Source of the DNA: Runella sp. SP2
GTDB taxonomy: Bacteria; Bacteroidota; Bacteroidia; Cytophagales; Spirosomataceae
Reading direction: 5' to 3'
Assembly (NCBI RefSeq): GCF_003711225.1
Contig: NZ_CP031030.1
Span: 5,270,001 to 5,334,000, forward strand
DNA: 64,000 bases
A program made the translations under genes and the position numbers. Shown one piece after another: positions 44,587 through 52,756 of this stretch (positions are counted from its first letter, which is position 1; every line of letters begins with the position of its first letter). The notes under the pieces were generated by a model, which saw only the letters and a list, made by a program, of their open reading frames with translations, had not been told where the DNA came from and searched no databases.

Positions 44587-46425
44587 TCAGTTATTCGCTG
44601 TTTTTAACGATTTTATGACAAATACAGCTTCCGCCTCCACGGCGCTGCTGTTAGGCAAGTCGTAGTTTTGATCGGTGGGGGTGTCGGCATCGGGGAAACG
44701 GCGGACGTCGCCCGTACGGAAAACAACCCGTTTGCACGAGGTCACGGGAGCGAAATAGACTTTTGCCCCTTTGCTTTGGCCATTCACAAACACATTAAAA
44801 ATTCGTTTGCTTTGGTCGAGTTCGAGCCGAATTTCGTAGGCTTTACCTGCTTCGTATTTCATAATCCCCGAATTTCGGTAGCCAACTTTGGCTTTTAACT
44901 CTCCATCGGTATCAAAAATCAAGCGCGTAGCAGCACTTCCTTTGGCATCTTGTAGTTCAATGTGCAAACGTCCTTTGTCGGTTTGTTGGGGAATGACCGT
45001 GAACGTAACAGCTACTTTTTTGCTCTCAGGAATAACACGTTCAGCTTTGGCGTAATCGAACGCATCGCTGTCGCGCAGTACCAAGTTTTTAGAACCATCG
45101 GCGGCTTTTTCTATTTTTACTGACGCTCTAAGCGGGCTAAAAATATTCCAAAACTTCAGTTCATCTCCCGCAGCTAAGTCATTGAATACGTCATTGATGT
45201 GCGTCTTTACGTCGTCGGTAATGGGTACGGGAATTTTGGCCACCCAAATATCCTCTTTGTTCATGCTGTACGTCACCCACAAATTTTTGTCGGGTGGTGT
45301 GCCGTTGCCTTCTTCAATTCCTCGCACATATTGTGGCCCGTACGATTTGTAATTCCCACCGTAACGCATCGACGTAATTTCGCCATTGACCAACAACAAG
45401 TTATCGTACGTGAGTCCCTCTTTGCTAACCGATACCGCCAGAGGCCAGCGAAACTCCGCAGGGTTATAGACCGTGGCATAGCGCCCATCGGACGTCCGTT
45501 GCCCCCAAATTTTAGCATTGCTGTTGACAAAGCCAGGTGCCCGTAATGGCGCGTACAGCCACGTTTTGCCGTTGTCTTTGCTCACCGACGTAAGGGCGTG
45601 TTTCCACAAACCCACGACGTTTCCATTGGGCAAATGATAATAACTGAACGCCTTTAGCTCCCGTTTCAACGGCACGAGCGGGTCGTCGCGGTCGGCTTCT
45701 TCGAGCCACTGCTGCATCATCAACGGATTGGCCAACAGTTCGTTGCAAGCCTCCACAAAACCCACATCGTTGGAAGTAGTATAAAACGGATACGCCGATT
45801 TCGACTTGTCCCAAGTAGCGTTGTGCCGAATAAAATAAATGGGGCCAAACCGCCCGTCGGCGTAAATTTCCCGCACCACGCGGCCAATTCCTTTTCCGTC
45901 GTTCGGATCGTCTTTGGCATCCAGGGCAATTCCATAATACGCCAACGTCAACAAGCGATTTTTCTTCGATACAAAAAATCCCATGCGTTGGTGCATAACG
46001 GCATCTAGGTTTTTGGCCACGCCTGCGTATCCTTGTTTTGTCCAGCCGTCAGGGATACGGTAAGTGGGAAAAAGCACCGTTGGGGTGGTCCATTGATAGC
46101 CATCCTTGGAAGCTGTAATGAGGGTTGCGCCAGGCGGGACGTGTTCCCCCACGGGATTGCTCAAATAATGCAGGTAAAACGTGTTGTTCCAATACACCAG
46201 CATCGGGGCGTGGTTGTAAGTCCAATCCAACGCCGTTCCATTTTTATTTTCGCGGTCGGCCCTGAATACCTGAATGTTATGCACTCCCACCGCAGGGCTT
46301 AATTGCCCGTGGTGATAATCCACATTAGACAGTGTTTTGCCTACGTAGCGAATGGTGTCTTGGGCTTGGACAACTGTGCCAATTAGCCAAGTCAGCAGAA
46401 AAAGGGAATGGTGTTTGTGCTTCAT
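44587..46425 (-). CDS. Exported BNR-repeat beta-propeller protein with C-terminal jelly-roll domain
   Basis: A 612-residue exported protein (signal MKHKHHSLFLLTWLIGTVVQAQ). Residues about 60-420 form a sialidase-like propeller; Asp-box-like strands include ITASKDGYQWTTP and SVSKDNGKTWLYAP. Tyr and Arg rich sites occur (YNPAEFRWPLAVSVS). Residues about 430-610 resemble a LamG/concanavalin-type beta-sandwich (LHIELQDAKGSAATRLIFD, then YEIRLELDQSKRIFNVFVNGQ). Such proteins in PULs act as exo-glycosidases or lyases with varied specificity. No family number is claimed. It lies in the leftward PUL between the GH43 and GH67-like genes. Confidence 0.78.
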   Translation of the reverse strand: MKHKHHSLFLLTWLIGTVVQAQDTIRYVGKTLSNVDYHHGQLSPAVGVHNIQVFRADRENKNGTALDWTYNHAPMLVYWNNTFYLHYLSNPVGEHVPPGATLITASKDGYQWTTPTVLFPTYRIPDGWTKQGYAGVAKNLDAVMHQRMGFFVSKKNRLLTLAYYGIALDAKDDPNDGKGIGRVVREIYADGRFGPIYFIRHNATWDKSKSAYPFYTTSNDVGFVEACNELLANPLMMQQWLEEADRDDPLVPLKRELKAFSYYHLPNGNVVGLWKHALTSVSKDNGKTWLYAPLRAPGFVNSNAKIWGQRTSDGRYATVYNPAEFRWPLAVSVSKEGLTYDNLLLVNGEITSMRYGGNYKSYGPQYVRGIEEGNGTPPDKNLWVTYSMNKEDIWVAKIPVPITDDVKTHINDVFNDLAAGDELKFWNIFSPLRASVKIEKAADGSKNLVLRDSDAFDYAKAERVIPESKKVAVTFTVIPQQTDKGRLHIELQDAKGSAATRLIFDTDGELKAKVGYRNSGIMKYEAGKAYEIRLELDQSKRIFNVFVNGQSKGAKVYFAPVTSCKRVVFRTGDVRRFPDADTPTDQNYDLPNSSAVEAEAVFVIKSLKTANN

Positions 46426-46439
46426 TTATACTAAAGTTT

Positions 46440-46598
46440 GTCAGGGCTAAAGCCCTTCGCTATTACGTTTTTTTCATGCCCCACGCTAAAGCATGGGATT
46501 AATAGAACAGCATCGAGCCAGTGAAGATTATCCTAAAACCACGTCCTTTAGGGCGTGGGGCAGCCTTAGCTACTCAGCAAAAGGGCTTCAGCCCTGAC
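46440..46598. repeat. 159-bp nested inverted repeat between GH43 and BNR genes
   Basis: Outer arms GTCAGGGCTAAAGCCCTT (46440-46457) and its reverse complement with one mismatch (46581-46598). Inner parts contain CCACGC-TAAA-GCATGG near 46480 and CCACGTCC-TTTA-GGGCGTGG near 46540, which are themselves inverted relative to each other. No coding frame. Small mobile-element (MITE) or structured-RNA origin is possible. Confidence 0.8.
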
Positions 46599-46602
46599 TT
46601 AC

Positions 46603-47505
46603 TCACTCCCGTAAGCCTTTCAGCACCTTCTTTTGGGCTTTAAAAATAGTCCCGTGCTTATGCCCCTGCGGCACCGATACATCTGCATTGGCGTCGCTAA
46701 AGGTTTTAAAATCTTGAGTCCGAACGGCGTCGTAGCGTTTATCTTGATAGGTGTCAAAATAAATCAGCCACTCATCACTCGTTTTCACGACCGAAGGCCC
46801 TTCCGTAAATTTTTTACTAAATGGAACTGATACGTTTTCAAAAGGCCCTAAAGGCGTTTTCCCAAAGGCTACTTTTAGGTTTCGTTCTGGGCGAGTATTG
46901 TCTTTTAAGACCAACACATAGTCATTTTTTTGACGCTTGACAATCACCGCATCAATCACACTAAAGCCTGGGTCGAAGAAAAGTTGGGTGGGAGTAAATG
47001 TGACAAAATCTTTGGTCGTCGTGTAATACATACGGTGGTTGTTGTCTTCGTCTTCGATGCCCCTAGGAAAACGAAACGGAATCGTGGAAGCCCAAATAAT
47101 GACAAATCGGTCGGCTTCGTCGTCGTAAAACAGTTCGGGTGCCCACACGTTGACGGTAGTTGGTTCGTGTGCCATCACGGGCAAGAGTCGTTGCTCCGAC
47201 CAGTGAATCAGGTCTTTGGAACTGGCATACCCAAACCCTTTGTCTCCCTTCCAACTCGTTGTCCATACCAAATGATATGTTCCATCTTTTCCGCGCACTA
47301 TTGAGGGGTCACGCATTACTTTCTGCGTACCAATTTCGGGTTTTAACAAGGTTTTATTGAGGTCGTTCCAGTGGCGACCGTCGTAGCTGTACAGCATTCG
47401 TAAACCCTCGTTGGCAGGCTCGTGGAAAGACGTAAATAGCCACACGTCTTTGCCGCATGAACAGCATAAACAGGTAATGAGAAAAAGAGTTAAAAGTCGT
47501 TTCAT
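46603..47505 (-). CDS. GH43 family glycoside hydrolase, lipoprotein
   Basis: A 300-residue five-bladed propeller glycosidase of family GH43, the family of arabinofuranosidases, xylosidases and galactanases. Catalytic residues are visible in order: the base Asp in MRDPS (D66), the pKa-tuning Asp in SVIDAV (D185) and the acid Glu in TEGPS (E235). The N-terminus MKRLLTLFLITCLCCSC is a lipoprotein signal, so it is anchored, probably at the surface. Substrate unknown; pectin arabinan or galactan side chains would fit the PUL. Confidence 0.87.
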   Translation of the reverse strand: MKRLLTLFLITCLCCSCGKDVWLFTSFHEPANEGLRMLYSYDGRHWNDLNKTLLKPEIGTQKVMRDPSIVRGKDGTYHLVWTTSWKGDKGFGYASSKDLIHWSEQRLLPVMAHEPTTVNVWAPELFYDDEADRFVIIWASTIPFRFPRGIEDEDNNHRMYYTTTKDFVTFTPTQLFFDPGFSVIDAVIVKRQKNDYVLVLKDNTRPERNLKVAFGKTPLGPFENVSVPFSKKFTEGPSVVKTSDEWLIYFDTYQDKRYDAVRTQDFKTFSDANADVSVPQGHKHGTIFKAQKKVLKGLRE

Positions 47506-47530
47506 TGGAGAATGTTATCTGTTTTGAACC

Positions 47531-47555
47531 ATTCCAAGGTTTGAAACCTTGGAAT
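47531..47555. repeat. 25-bp palindrome ATTCCAAGGTTT-G-AAACCTTGGAAT
   Basis: A perfect palindrome around a single G lies in the 53-base gap between GH43 and the beta-helix gene, directly after the latter's stop. No T tract follows on the minus strand, so it is not a classic terminator. Confidence 0.85.
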
Positions 47556-47558
47556 AGC

Positions 47559-50500
47559 TTATCTTTTTTTCAACCAAATGACCGAAGCGATTCCCGTTGG
47601 GTTCTTCACCGTCACTACCGTTCCACCTTTTACTTCTTCTCCCGAAGTGGTCATTTCTCCCGTTTTTGGAGAAATAAACCGTAGTGTGTAAGAGTGCGGA
47701 ACTTGCGTTAAATCAAGCGATGCTTCGGCAGATTCGGTATAAATGACAAATCCAACGTTGGCATTCCCCGATACCCATTGCTGCGGGGGAGACGATGCCA
47801 ACGGTTTCATGGTGGATAAGTCTTTCAAAAACTGCCTATCGGCCACCGTGGGGATACTTGCCATCGAGCCACCCGCCAACAATATGGCCCAACCGAACGC
47901 GTCGTATCCATCACCTGAATACATCACGGCTTTTTCGGGAAATTGCTGACGATATTCGCTTACAGCCCGATACACTTGGTCAAATGAACTTCGTTTTGGA
48001 TTTAATAATCTTGCGTGCTGGCGAGGTGCCAAATTTTGCCCTCCTGCGGGCGCATAAGTCGTGCCATTGGCTTGGTAGTGCCAATACCGAATATCTATTA
48101 CGTCAACCGTTGCAGCGCGTGAAGCATCGGCCAAAATCGCGTCTTGGACATCTTTGGTTGTACTAAGAGCCACCCACACATTTTTCTTTTTCTCTTTTTC
48201 CCACTCCTTGATAACATCCAGCCAAAACTGCACAAACGACAACGGCCCCGTATATTCTGCACTAATCAACTGAATGACACCTGTTTGCTCCGAAAAATTA
48301 TCAAGACATTGACGAATATAAGCTCGATGCAACTGCCGACGGACGGGCTGCGAAACGTCGTAAAACTGTTCGGCCATAAAAATTCGTTTATCGCCTGCGT
48401 ACGGCACAGGCTCAGGAAAGCCTGTCTGATTGAGGTTGTTGGCGGGACGCCACGGAAAATCAGCGTAATGCGCTCCCGCTTCGATGATGTTGTGTTGGAA
48501 ATAGTTTTGGTGAATCAGTACCAGCCCCTTTTGGTCGGCCAATTGGGCAAACTGCTGGAGGCGGCTCCAATACCACCGATTGTAACGGGTCAAGTCATAT
48601 TTACTCAGTCCGTCCCACGCGGTTTCTTTGCCACTCCGCGCAAAAGGCAACTCATAAAAAGGCGTCCACACCTCGCTATCCATCCGTCGAATACGCTCGT
48701 GGTCATCGCGGCGGCGGTCGTACCAAAGGCCGTAATTGTGGTCAATGGCCAACACGTTATTGGCTTTCATCCACTCACTCACCTCGTTCAGGTCGTCGGT
48801 CAGGCCGCGTCCCGTCATCCGAGGCACAAAGCGGGTTAAATGAGGTTTGGCATTTTCCAACCCATGCGGACGCGCACTTCCATTCCACCAAGGCACTTCC
48901 TGTCGTTTGCCCGTTTGAACAACATTTCCACGCATTAACCAACCATTTTGAAGGGTCAAAGCAGGGGCGTTCGTAGGCTTTGATGGGGTTGGCAAACCAA
49001 GTTGTTCGATTGTTTTTGCTGTTGTTTGGATTGTAATGGACTGTCTTTCGGGGGCTTTTTGAATAAATTCGTTCAACGTCAAAACGGGTTGCTGCGCCAA
49101 CTTTGTCAACGCCATCGCCACCTCTACTTTGGGACTACTCGACGCTTCGGACTCCACGGGCATCAATATCATCCGCGCCTTCGTCGATTCACCCAAGCGG
49201 TCAGCCAGTTGGGCATAATACAGGCTTCGGGGGCGAATGTGTTCGTTGGACATCTCCCAATGCCCATTCCCCGCGAACTGCGCCCACGTACCAAACGCCC
49301 AATTTTGGGCCGTAGGAGGCTTTGGACAATCAACTTTGGCTGCTGTACATTGCCAAAATACACTGTTGGCCGCTGTCCAGCCTGCCCCTTGGCCGTCTTG
49401 TCCAAGATTACCAAAACTGAGCGCGTTGCCGTCGATGTTCACAATGTCAAACAATACACCCGACGCCCAGCTGTCAATCGTGCCGCTGAAACTGTATGGC
49501 TCATGCGATTCACACTGAACAAAGGCATTGGGCCCCGCAGCACAGTAGCCCACTGCAAAATCGTGGTAGCCGTTTTCGGCATACAAACGCTGAAAAAGTC
49601 CTTGTTGTCCTTGCGTAAAAAAAGTATAACGGCGCTCTCCGCCAATTTCCGAAACGGGCTCCAACGCTCGGCAATCTTCAACAGTAACGCGGCGAGCCGA
49701 AGCCAAAACGCTCACAGCCGAGCCTGCAAAATGTTTGAATGTGACCTGACGTACCCAAGCATCTTGAACATTATCGAGCGAAATGCCTACCCAACGATGG
49801 TCTTCGTCTTTGGGATTAGTGGCATCATAGGCCGACACCAATCTCAGGTTTTCCACACCTACGTTAGTAATCGTGTTTTGTTGTTGATAAACTCGTACGC
49901 TTCCGCCTCCGTAGGCCGCATCCAATGCAATCGTCAAGGGGGCATCAAGCGTCAGTTCATTGCCCGAAATGGCCGTAATTGTTCGATCCCAATAGCTATC
50001 TCGTTGTCCCGCTTTCCAGCCTAAGGCTGTCACTCCCCCACCAAAATGTTCTGTTCCAAGGGCTTGAATCCATTCTTTGGTCGAAGGGCGGTGTACTTGG
50101 ACGGCATCTCCTACTTTTAGCCCCGACGCATCTTCTACGGACAATGTCATGGCATTGACGGGCACATACGGGTTTGTGATTCGTAAACGGCTCTTTTCCA
50201 AACCATTTTGTTTACCAATAACATTGACCAAATGCTCCCGCGACGTACCTGTACCTATGACGGTTGTTCCGTTTTCAATCATGCCACTTCCGCGCAGCAC
50301 AACTCCTGAGGTTTTCAGGCTCAGTTGACCTGCCACTTCAAACGTTCCTTTTCCTAACAAAACCGTTCCTCTGAATCCATTTTTATCCAAGGGTAATGTG
50401 GCTACGTAGTCAATCGCAGCCTGAATGCGGTTAGTGGCATCCCCTTTTTGCGCGTTCACTACTACCCGAATCGGCACGTCGGGAATGGACTCGGCTCCCG

Positions 50501-50684
50501 CCCGATACCCACAGTACGAAAAGTCGGGAACGCGGTTGCCAAGGGAGTCGGGGGTATAAAGCAGCTTCCCCTGTTCGTTTTGAAAAACAGGGGGTTGTTT
50601 TTTGACGGGTTTGGGAGTTTGAGCCAAAAGCTCTGCGCCCATTACCACCGTCAGGAACAATAGTTTATGTAAAAATATTCTCAA
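47559..50684 (-). CDS. Two-domain pectin-type protein: beta-helix plus TIM-barrel-like domain
   Basis: A 1041-residue exported protein (signal ending MGAELLAQ). Residues about 30-480 read as a right-handed parallel beta-helix of the pectate-lyase superfamily (TNRIQAAIDYVATLPLDKNG, then GTVLLGKGTFEVAGQLSLKTSGVVLRGSG). Residues about 600-940 look like a TIM-barrel glycosidase of the DUF6298/GH140 type (MTGRGLTDDLNEVSEWMKANNVLAIDHNYGLWYDRRRDD, IQLISAEYTGPLSFVQFWLDVIKEWE, VIDIRYWHYQANG). A beta-sandwich ends the chain. The Glu in LISAEYTG is a candidate acid/base. No reaction has been assigned by me. It follows the PL1 gene in the leftward PUL. Confidence 0.75.
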   Translation of the reverse strand: MRIFLHKLLFLTVVMGAELLAQTPKPVKKQPPVFQNEQGKLLYTPDSLGNRVPDFSYCGYRAGAESIPDVPIRVVVNAQKGDATNRIQAAIDYVATLPLDKNGFRGTVLLGKGTFEVAGQLSLKTSGVVLRGSGMIENGTTVIGTGTSREHLVNVIGKQNGLEKSRLRITNPYVPVNAMTLSVEDASGLKVGDAVQVHRPSTKEWIQALGTEHFGGGVTALGWKAGQRDSYWDRTITAISGNELTLDAPLTIALDAAYGGGSVRVYQQQNTITNVGVENLRLVSAYDATNPKDEDHRWVGISLDNVQDAWVRQVTFKHFAGSAVSVLASARRVTVEDCRALEPVSEIGGERRYTFFTQGQQGLFQRLYAENGYHDFAVGYCAAGPNAFVQCESHEPYSFSGTIDSWASGVLFDIVNIDGNALSFGNLGQDGQGAGWTAANSVFWQCTAAKVDCPKPPTAQNWAFGTWAQFAGNGHWEMSNEHIRPRSLYYAQLADRLGESTKARMILMPVESEASSSPKVEVAMALTKLAQQPVLTLNEFIQKAPERQSITIQTTAKTIEQLGLPTPSKPTNAPALTLQNGWLMRGNVVQTGKRQEVPWWNGSARPHGLENAKPHLTRFVPRMTGRGLTDDLNEVSEWMKANNVLAIDHNYGLWYDRRRDDHERIRRMDSEVWTPFYELPFARSGKETAWDGLSKYDLTRYNRWYWSRLQQFAQLADQKGLVLIHQNYFQHNIIEAGAHYADFPWRPANNLNQTGFPEPVPYAGDKRIFMAEQFYDVSQPVRRQLHRAYIRQCLDNFSEQTGVIQLISAEYTGPLSFVQFWLDVIKEWEKEKKKNVWVALSTTKDVQDAILADASRAATVDVIDIRYWHYQANGTTYAPAGGQNLAPRQHARLLNPKRSSFDQVYRAVSEYRQQFPEKAVMYSGDGYDAFGWAILLAGGSMASIPTVADRQFLKDLSTMKPLASSPPQQWVSGNANVGFVIYTESAEASLDLTQVPHSYTLRFISPKTGEMTTSGEEVKGGTVVTVKNPTGIASVIWLKKR

Positions 50685-50697
50685 AACGGATACTGAC

Positions 50698-50814
50698 TTA
50701 TTCGTTTATGTATTCGGCCGAGTTGTGAGCAACCCTCACCACGATTTACTTATTCGTTTATGTATTCTGTCGGGTTGTGAGCAACCCTCCACACAGATGA
50801 GCAACCCTCTCCAC
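50698..50814 (-). repeat. 52-bp tandem repeat with two GGTTG-CTCA-CAACC hairpins and a half unit
   Basis: TTCGTTTATGTATTC recurs at 50701 and 50753 (period 52). Hairpins lie at 50722-50733 and 50772-50787, and a truncated unit at 50798-50814. On the transcribed minus strand each has GTG, five bases, GGTTG, CTCA. The locus sits in the gap between the PL1 gene and the beta-helix gene. Confidence 0.8.
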
Positions 50815-50824
50815 AAAAATAATA

Positions 50825-50913
50825 GACACAGAGTAACACGGAGTTTTTCACAGAGTGACACTATGTATCAAACTCTGTGAAACTTAGTGCCTAACTTCGT
50901 GTAACTCTGTGTC
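50825..50913. repeat. Inverted CACAGAG-type array downstream of the pectate lyase gene
   Basis: Left arm 50825-50856 (GACACAGAGTAACACGGAGT and on) and right arm 50871-50913 are inverted copies differing by an inserted GCACTAAG-type unit. They can form a hairpin of 30 or more base pairs. It ends 11 bases after the pectate lyase stop. Confidence 0.8.
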
Positions 50914-50924
50914 CAAACGAAAAA

Positions 50925-52652
50925 CTATGGTTTCACCTGTTTCACCGAAACGACGCTGTTGAGGTAGTCTTCGATGTTGGTATAACCGTCTTTATTTTTA
51001 TCCAAACTCGCATCCGAGGGGTCGCGAGGATTAAGGCCATTTTTCGTTTCCCACGTATCGGGTATTCCGTCGCTGTCGGTGTCCACGTAAGGCGTTCCTT
51101 TGTATTCAGGATACCCACCCACTTGAGCAATATCAGTAATGATTCCTTGTTTGTAGGAATCAATCGGCAAACGGCGGTGCTTAAATTGGGTTTCGGGAAG
51201 TTTGACACCTTCTAAATACGTAATTTTTCCCGTACGAACTTGCTCCACAATGCGGGTATCCACAGGGTCACGCTTTGGAAGGGTAGCCCCCGCGTTGGCC
51301 AACACATAGTCATGGGCTTTTTGGGTGGACAAAATCGTCATTTCTGGCATTGGAAGCGGCTTATTTACTTTGATGTCGGGCATGTACTTGTCGGCATTTT
51401 TGAAATTTTCGACTTGTACGCCACCGTTCCAGTTGTCTTTCGTCACCACGTCGTTTCCTTCCACCACGTTGCCATCCACGTAAGCACGTCCAAAGGTCAA
51501 GTATCCCAGCTTACTTCTCCCCGACTCAGGTTTTAGGATACGGTACCCAATCGGTGAGTCTTTCGGCGTCAGCGGGCCTGGTTTGAAATAATTGTTGACA
51601 ATGTTGTACATGGCGCGGTAATCGCCACCGTCCACCGAGCGGTGTACCCAGTTGAACACTACATTATTCACAAAATTAAAAACACCAAACCAGCCAATCG
51701 ACGGGTTACGACCTGCGTTGTCGGCCCAAAGGTTGCGCATAAACGTACAGTTTTCGCCCCCCAACGTGCTTCCAAAGGCGTGATTCCACGTATCTAATGC
51801 TTCGGAAAAAATGGAATTTTGAATGGTAATATTGACCGTAGGTAGCTTTTGCTCAGTTGCCCCCGTGCTGTCGTTGTACATGTGGCGGTACATCGACATA
51901 TTTTCGTCTAAGCCCCAGCTCGATGACACGTGGTCGATGATGATATTTCCAATCGGATTGCCACCAATCGAATCGTCGCGACGACCGACGTTGGTCTCTC
52001 CCCGACGAAAACGCATGTAGCGAATCACGACATCGTGGGTATTGATCCAAACCGACTCTCCCGCCACGCACACCCCATCACCTGGGGCTGTCTGCCCTGC
52101 AATCGTAATGTAAGGTGCCCGAATAATAAGCGGTGATTTGAGACGAATAATACCTGCTACGTTAAAGACCACCGTACGAGCGCCGCCTTGTTCGCAAGCA
52201 TCACGTAGCGTACCTGAGCCACTGTCTTCGAGGCTCGTCACGACATATACTTTACCACCACGTCCGCCAAACGAAAATGCGCCGCCACCTTCCGCCCCTG
52301 GAAAGGCAGGAATCGACGCTTGTGGCAAATCAACGGGACGTGCCGCCCACGGGATGTACGGTTTTCCCTCACGGGATTCTTTTTGAATGATGGGCAACGC
52401 CTTTTGCCAAGCGATATTCGACTGACGAGTTGCTTCTTTGAGCATATCGTCGCTGGCTTTTTGGATGTCTTGGGGGACTTGCGGATACTGGGCTAAAACG
52501 AGTTGTTTTGTTCCCAGTAACACCGCTATCACCAAAAGTGATGAAAATTTAGCCCGCAGATAACGCAGATTTTCAAGCGCAGATAGCCGCAGATTTTTCT
52601 GAAAATCAGTCGTGTTTACTACTATGTCTGGTGTGATTACTGTCTCTATCAT
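50925..52652 (-). CDS. PL1-like pectate lyase, exported
   Basis: A 575-residue polysaccharide lyase with the parallel beta-helix of pectate lyase family 1. Motifs are FPGAEGGGAFSFGGRGG (residues about 113-129), TLRDACEQGGARTVVFNVAGII, APYITIAGQTAPGDGV, NIIIDHVSSSWGLDENMSMYR and the Arg-rich VIRYMRFRRGE. It should cut polygalacturonan by beta-elimination with Ca2+. The C-terminus DTDSDGIPDTWETKNGLNP is a thrombospondin-3/Ca-binding type repeat. The N-terminus is odd: an export signal (residues 36-54) is preceded by 35 residues, of which 18-34 come from a GCAGAT-type repeat. The first Met is at 52652. Confidence 0.87.
   Translation of the reverse strand: MIETVITPDIVVNTTDFQKNLRLSALENLRYLRAKFSSLLVIAVLLGTKQLVLAQYPQVPQDIQKASDDMLKEATRQSNIAWQKALPIIQKESREGKPYIPWAARPVDLPQASIPAFPGAEGGGAFSFGGRGGKVYVVTSLEDSGSGTLRDACEQGGARTVVFNVAGIIRLKSPLIIRAPYITIAGQTAPGDGVCVAGESVWINTHDVVIRYMRFRRGETNVGRRDDSIGGNPIGNIIIDHVSSSWGLDENMSMYRHMYNDSTGATEQKLPTVNITIQNSIFSEALDTWNHAFGSTLGGENCTFMRNLWADNAGRNPSIGWFGVFNFVNNVVFNWVHRSVDGGDYRAMYNIVNNYFKPGPLTPKDSPIGYRILKPESGRSKLGYLTFGRAYVDGNVVEGNDVVTKDNWNGGVQVENFKNADKYMPDIKVNKPLPMPEMTILSTQKAHDYVLANAGATLPKRDPVDTRIVEQVRTGKITYLEGVKLPETQFKHRRLPIDSYKQGIITDIAQVGGYPEYKGTPYVDTDSDGIPDTWETKNGLNPRDPSDASLDKNKDGYTNIEDYLNSVVSVKQVKP
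52552..52604. repeat. GCAGAT-type degenerate repeat inside the 5' end of the pectate lyase gene
   Basis: Units CGCAGATaac, GCAGATTTTC and CGCAGATagc repeat three to four times. In the coding strand they give Asn-Leu-Arg-x-Leu-x-Ala twice (residues 20-34). The repeat normally occurs between genes in this group. Confidence 0.75.
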
Positions 52653-52717
52653 ACATTTGGTTTGTTTTAACTCTCCCTTGCAGTACGCTGTCTCAGTCTT
52701 TCAGACGAGAGAGCTTA

Positions 52718-52751
52718 CCCCCTTCTCCTAAAAGGAGAGGGGGCAGGGGGA
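52718..52751. repeat. G/C-run palindrome between SusD and pectate lyase genes
   Basis: CCCCCTTCTCCT pairs with AGGAGAGGGGG around AAA, followed by CAGGGGGAT. Just before it at 52689-52713 a smaller hairpin (TCTC and GTCT pair with AGAC and GAGA) is present. Its style resembles the palindrome within gcvP. Possible intercistronic attenuator. Confidence 0.7.
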
Positions 52752-52756
52752 TGAGG

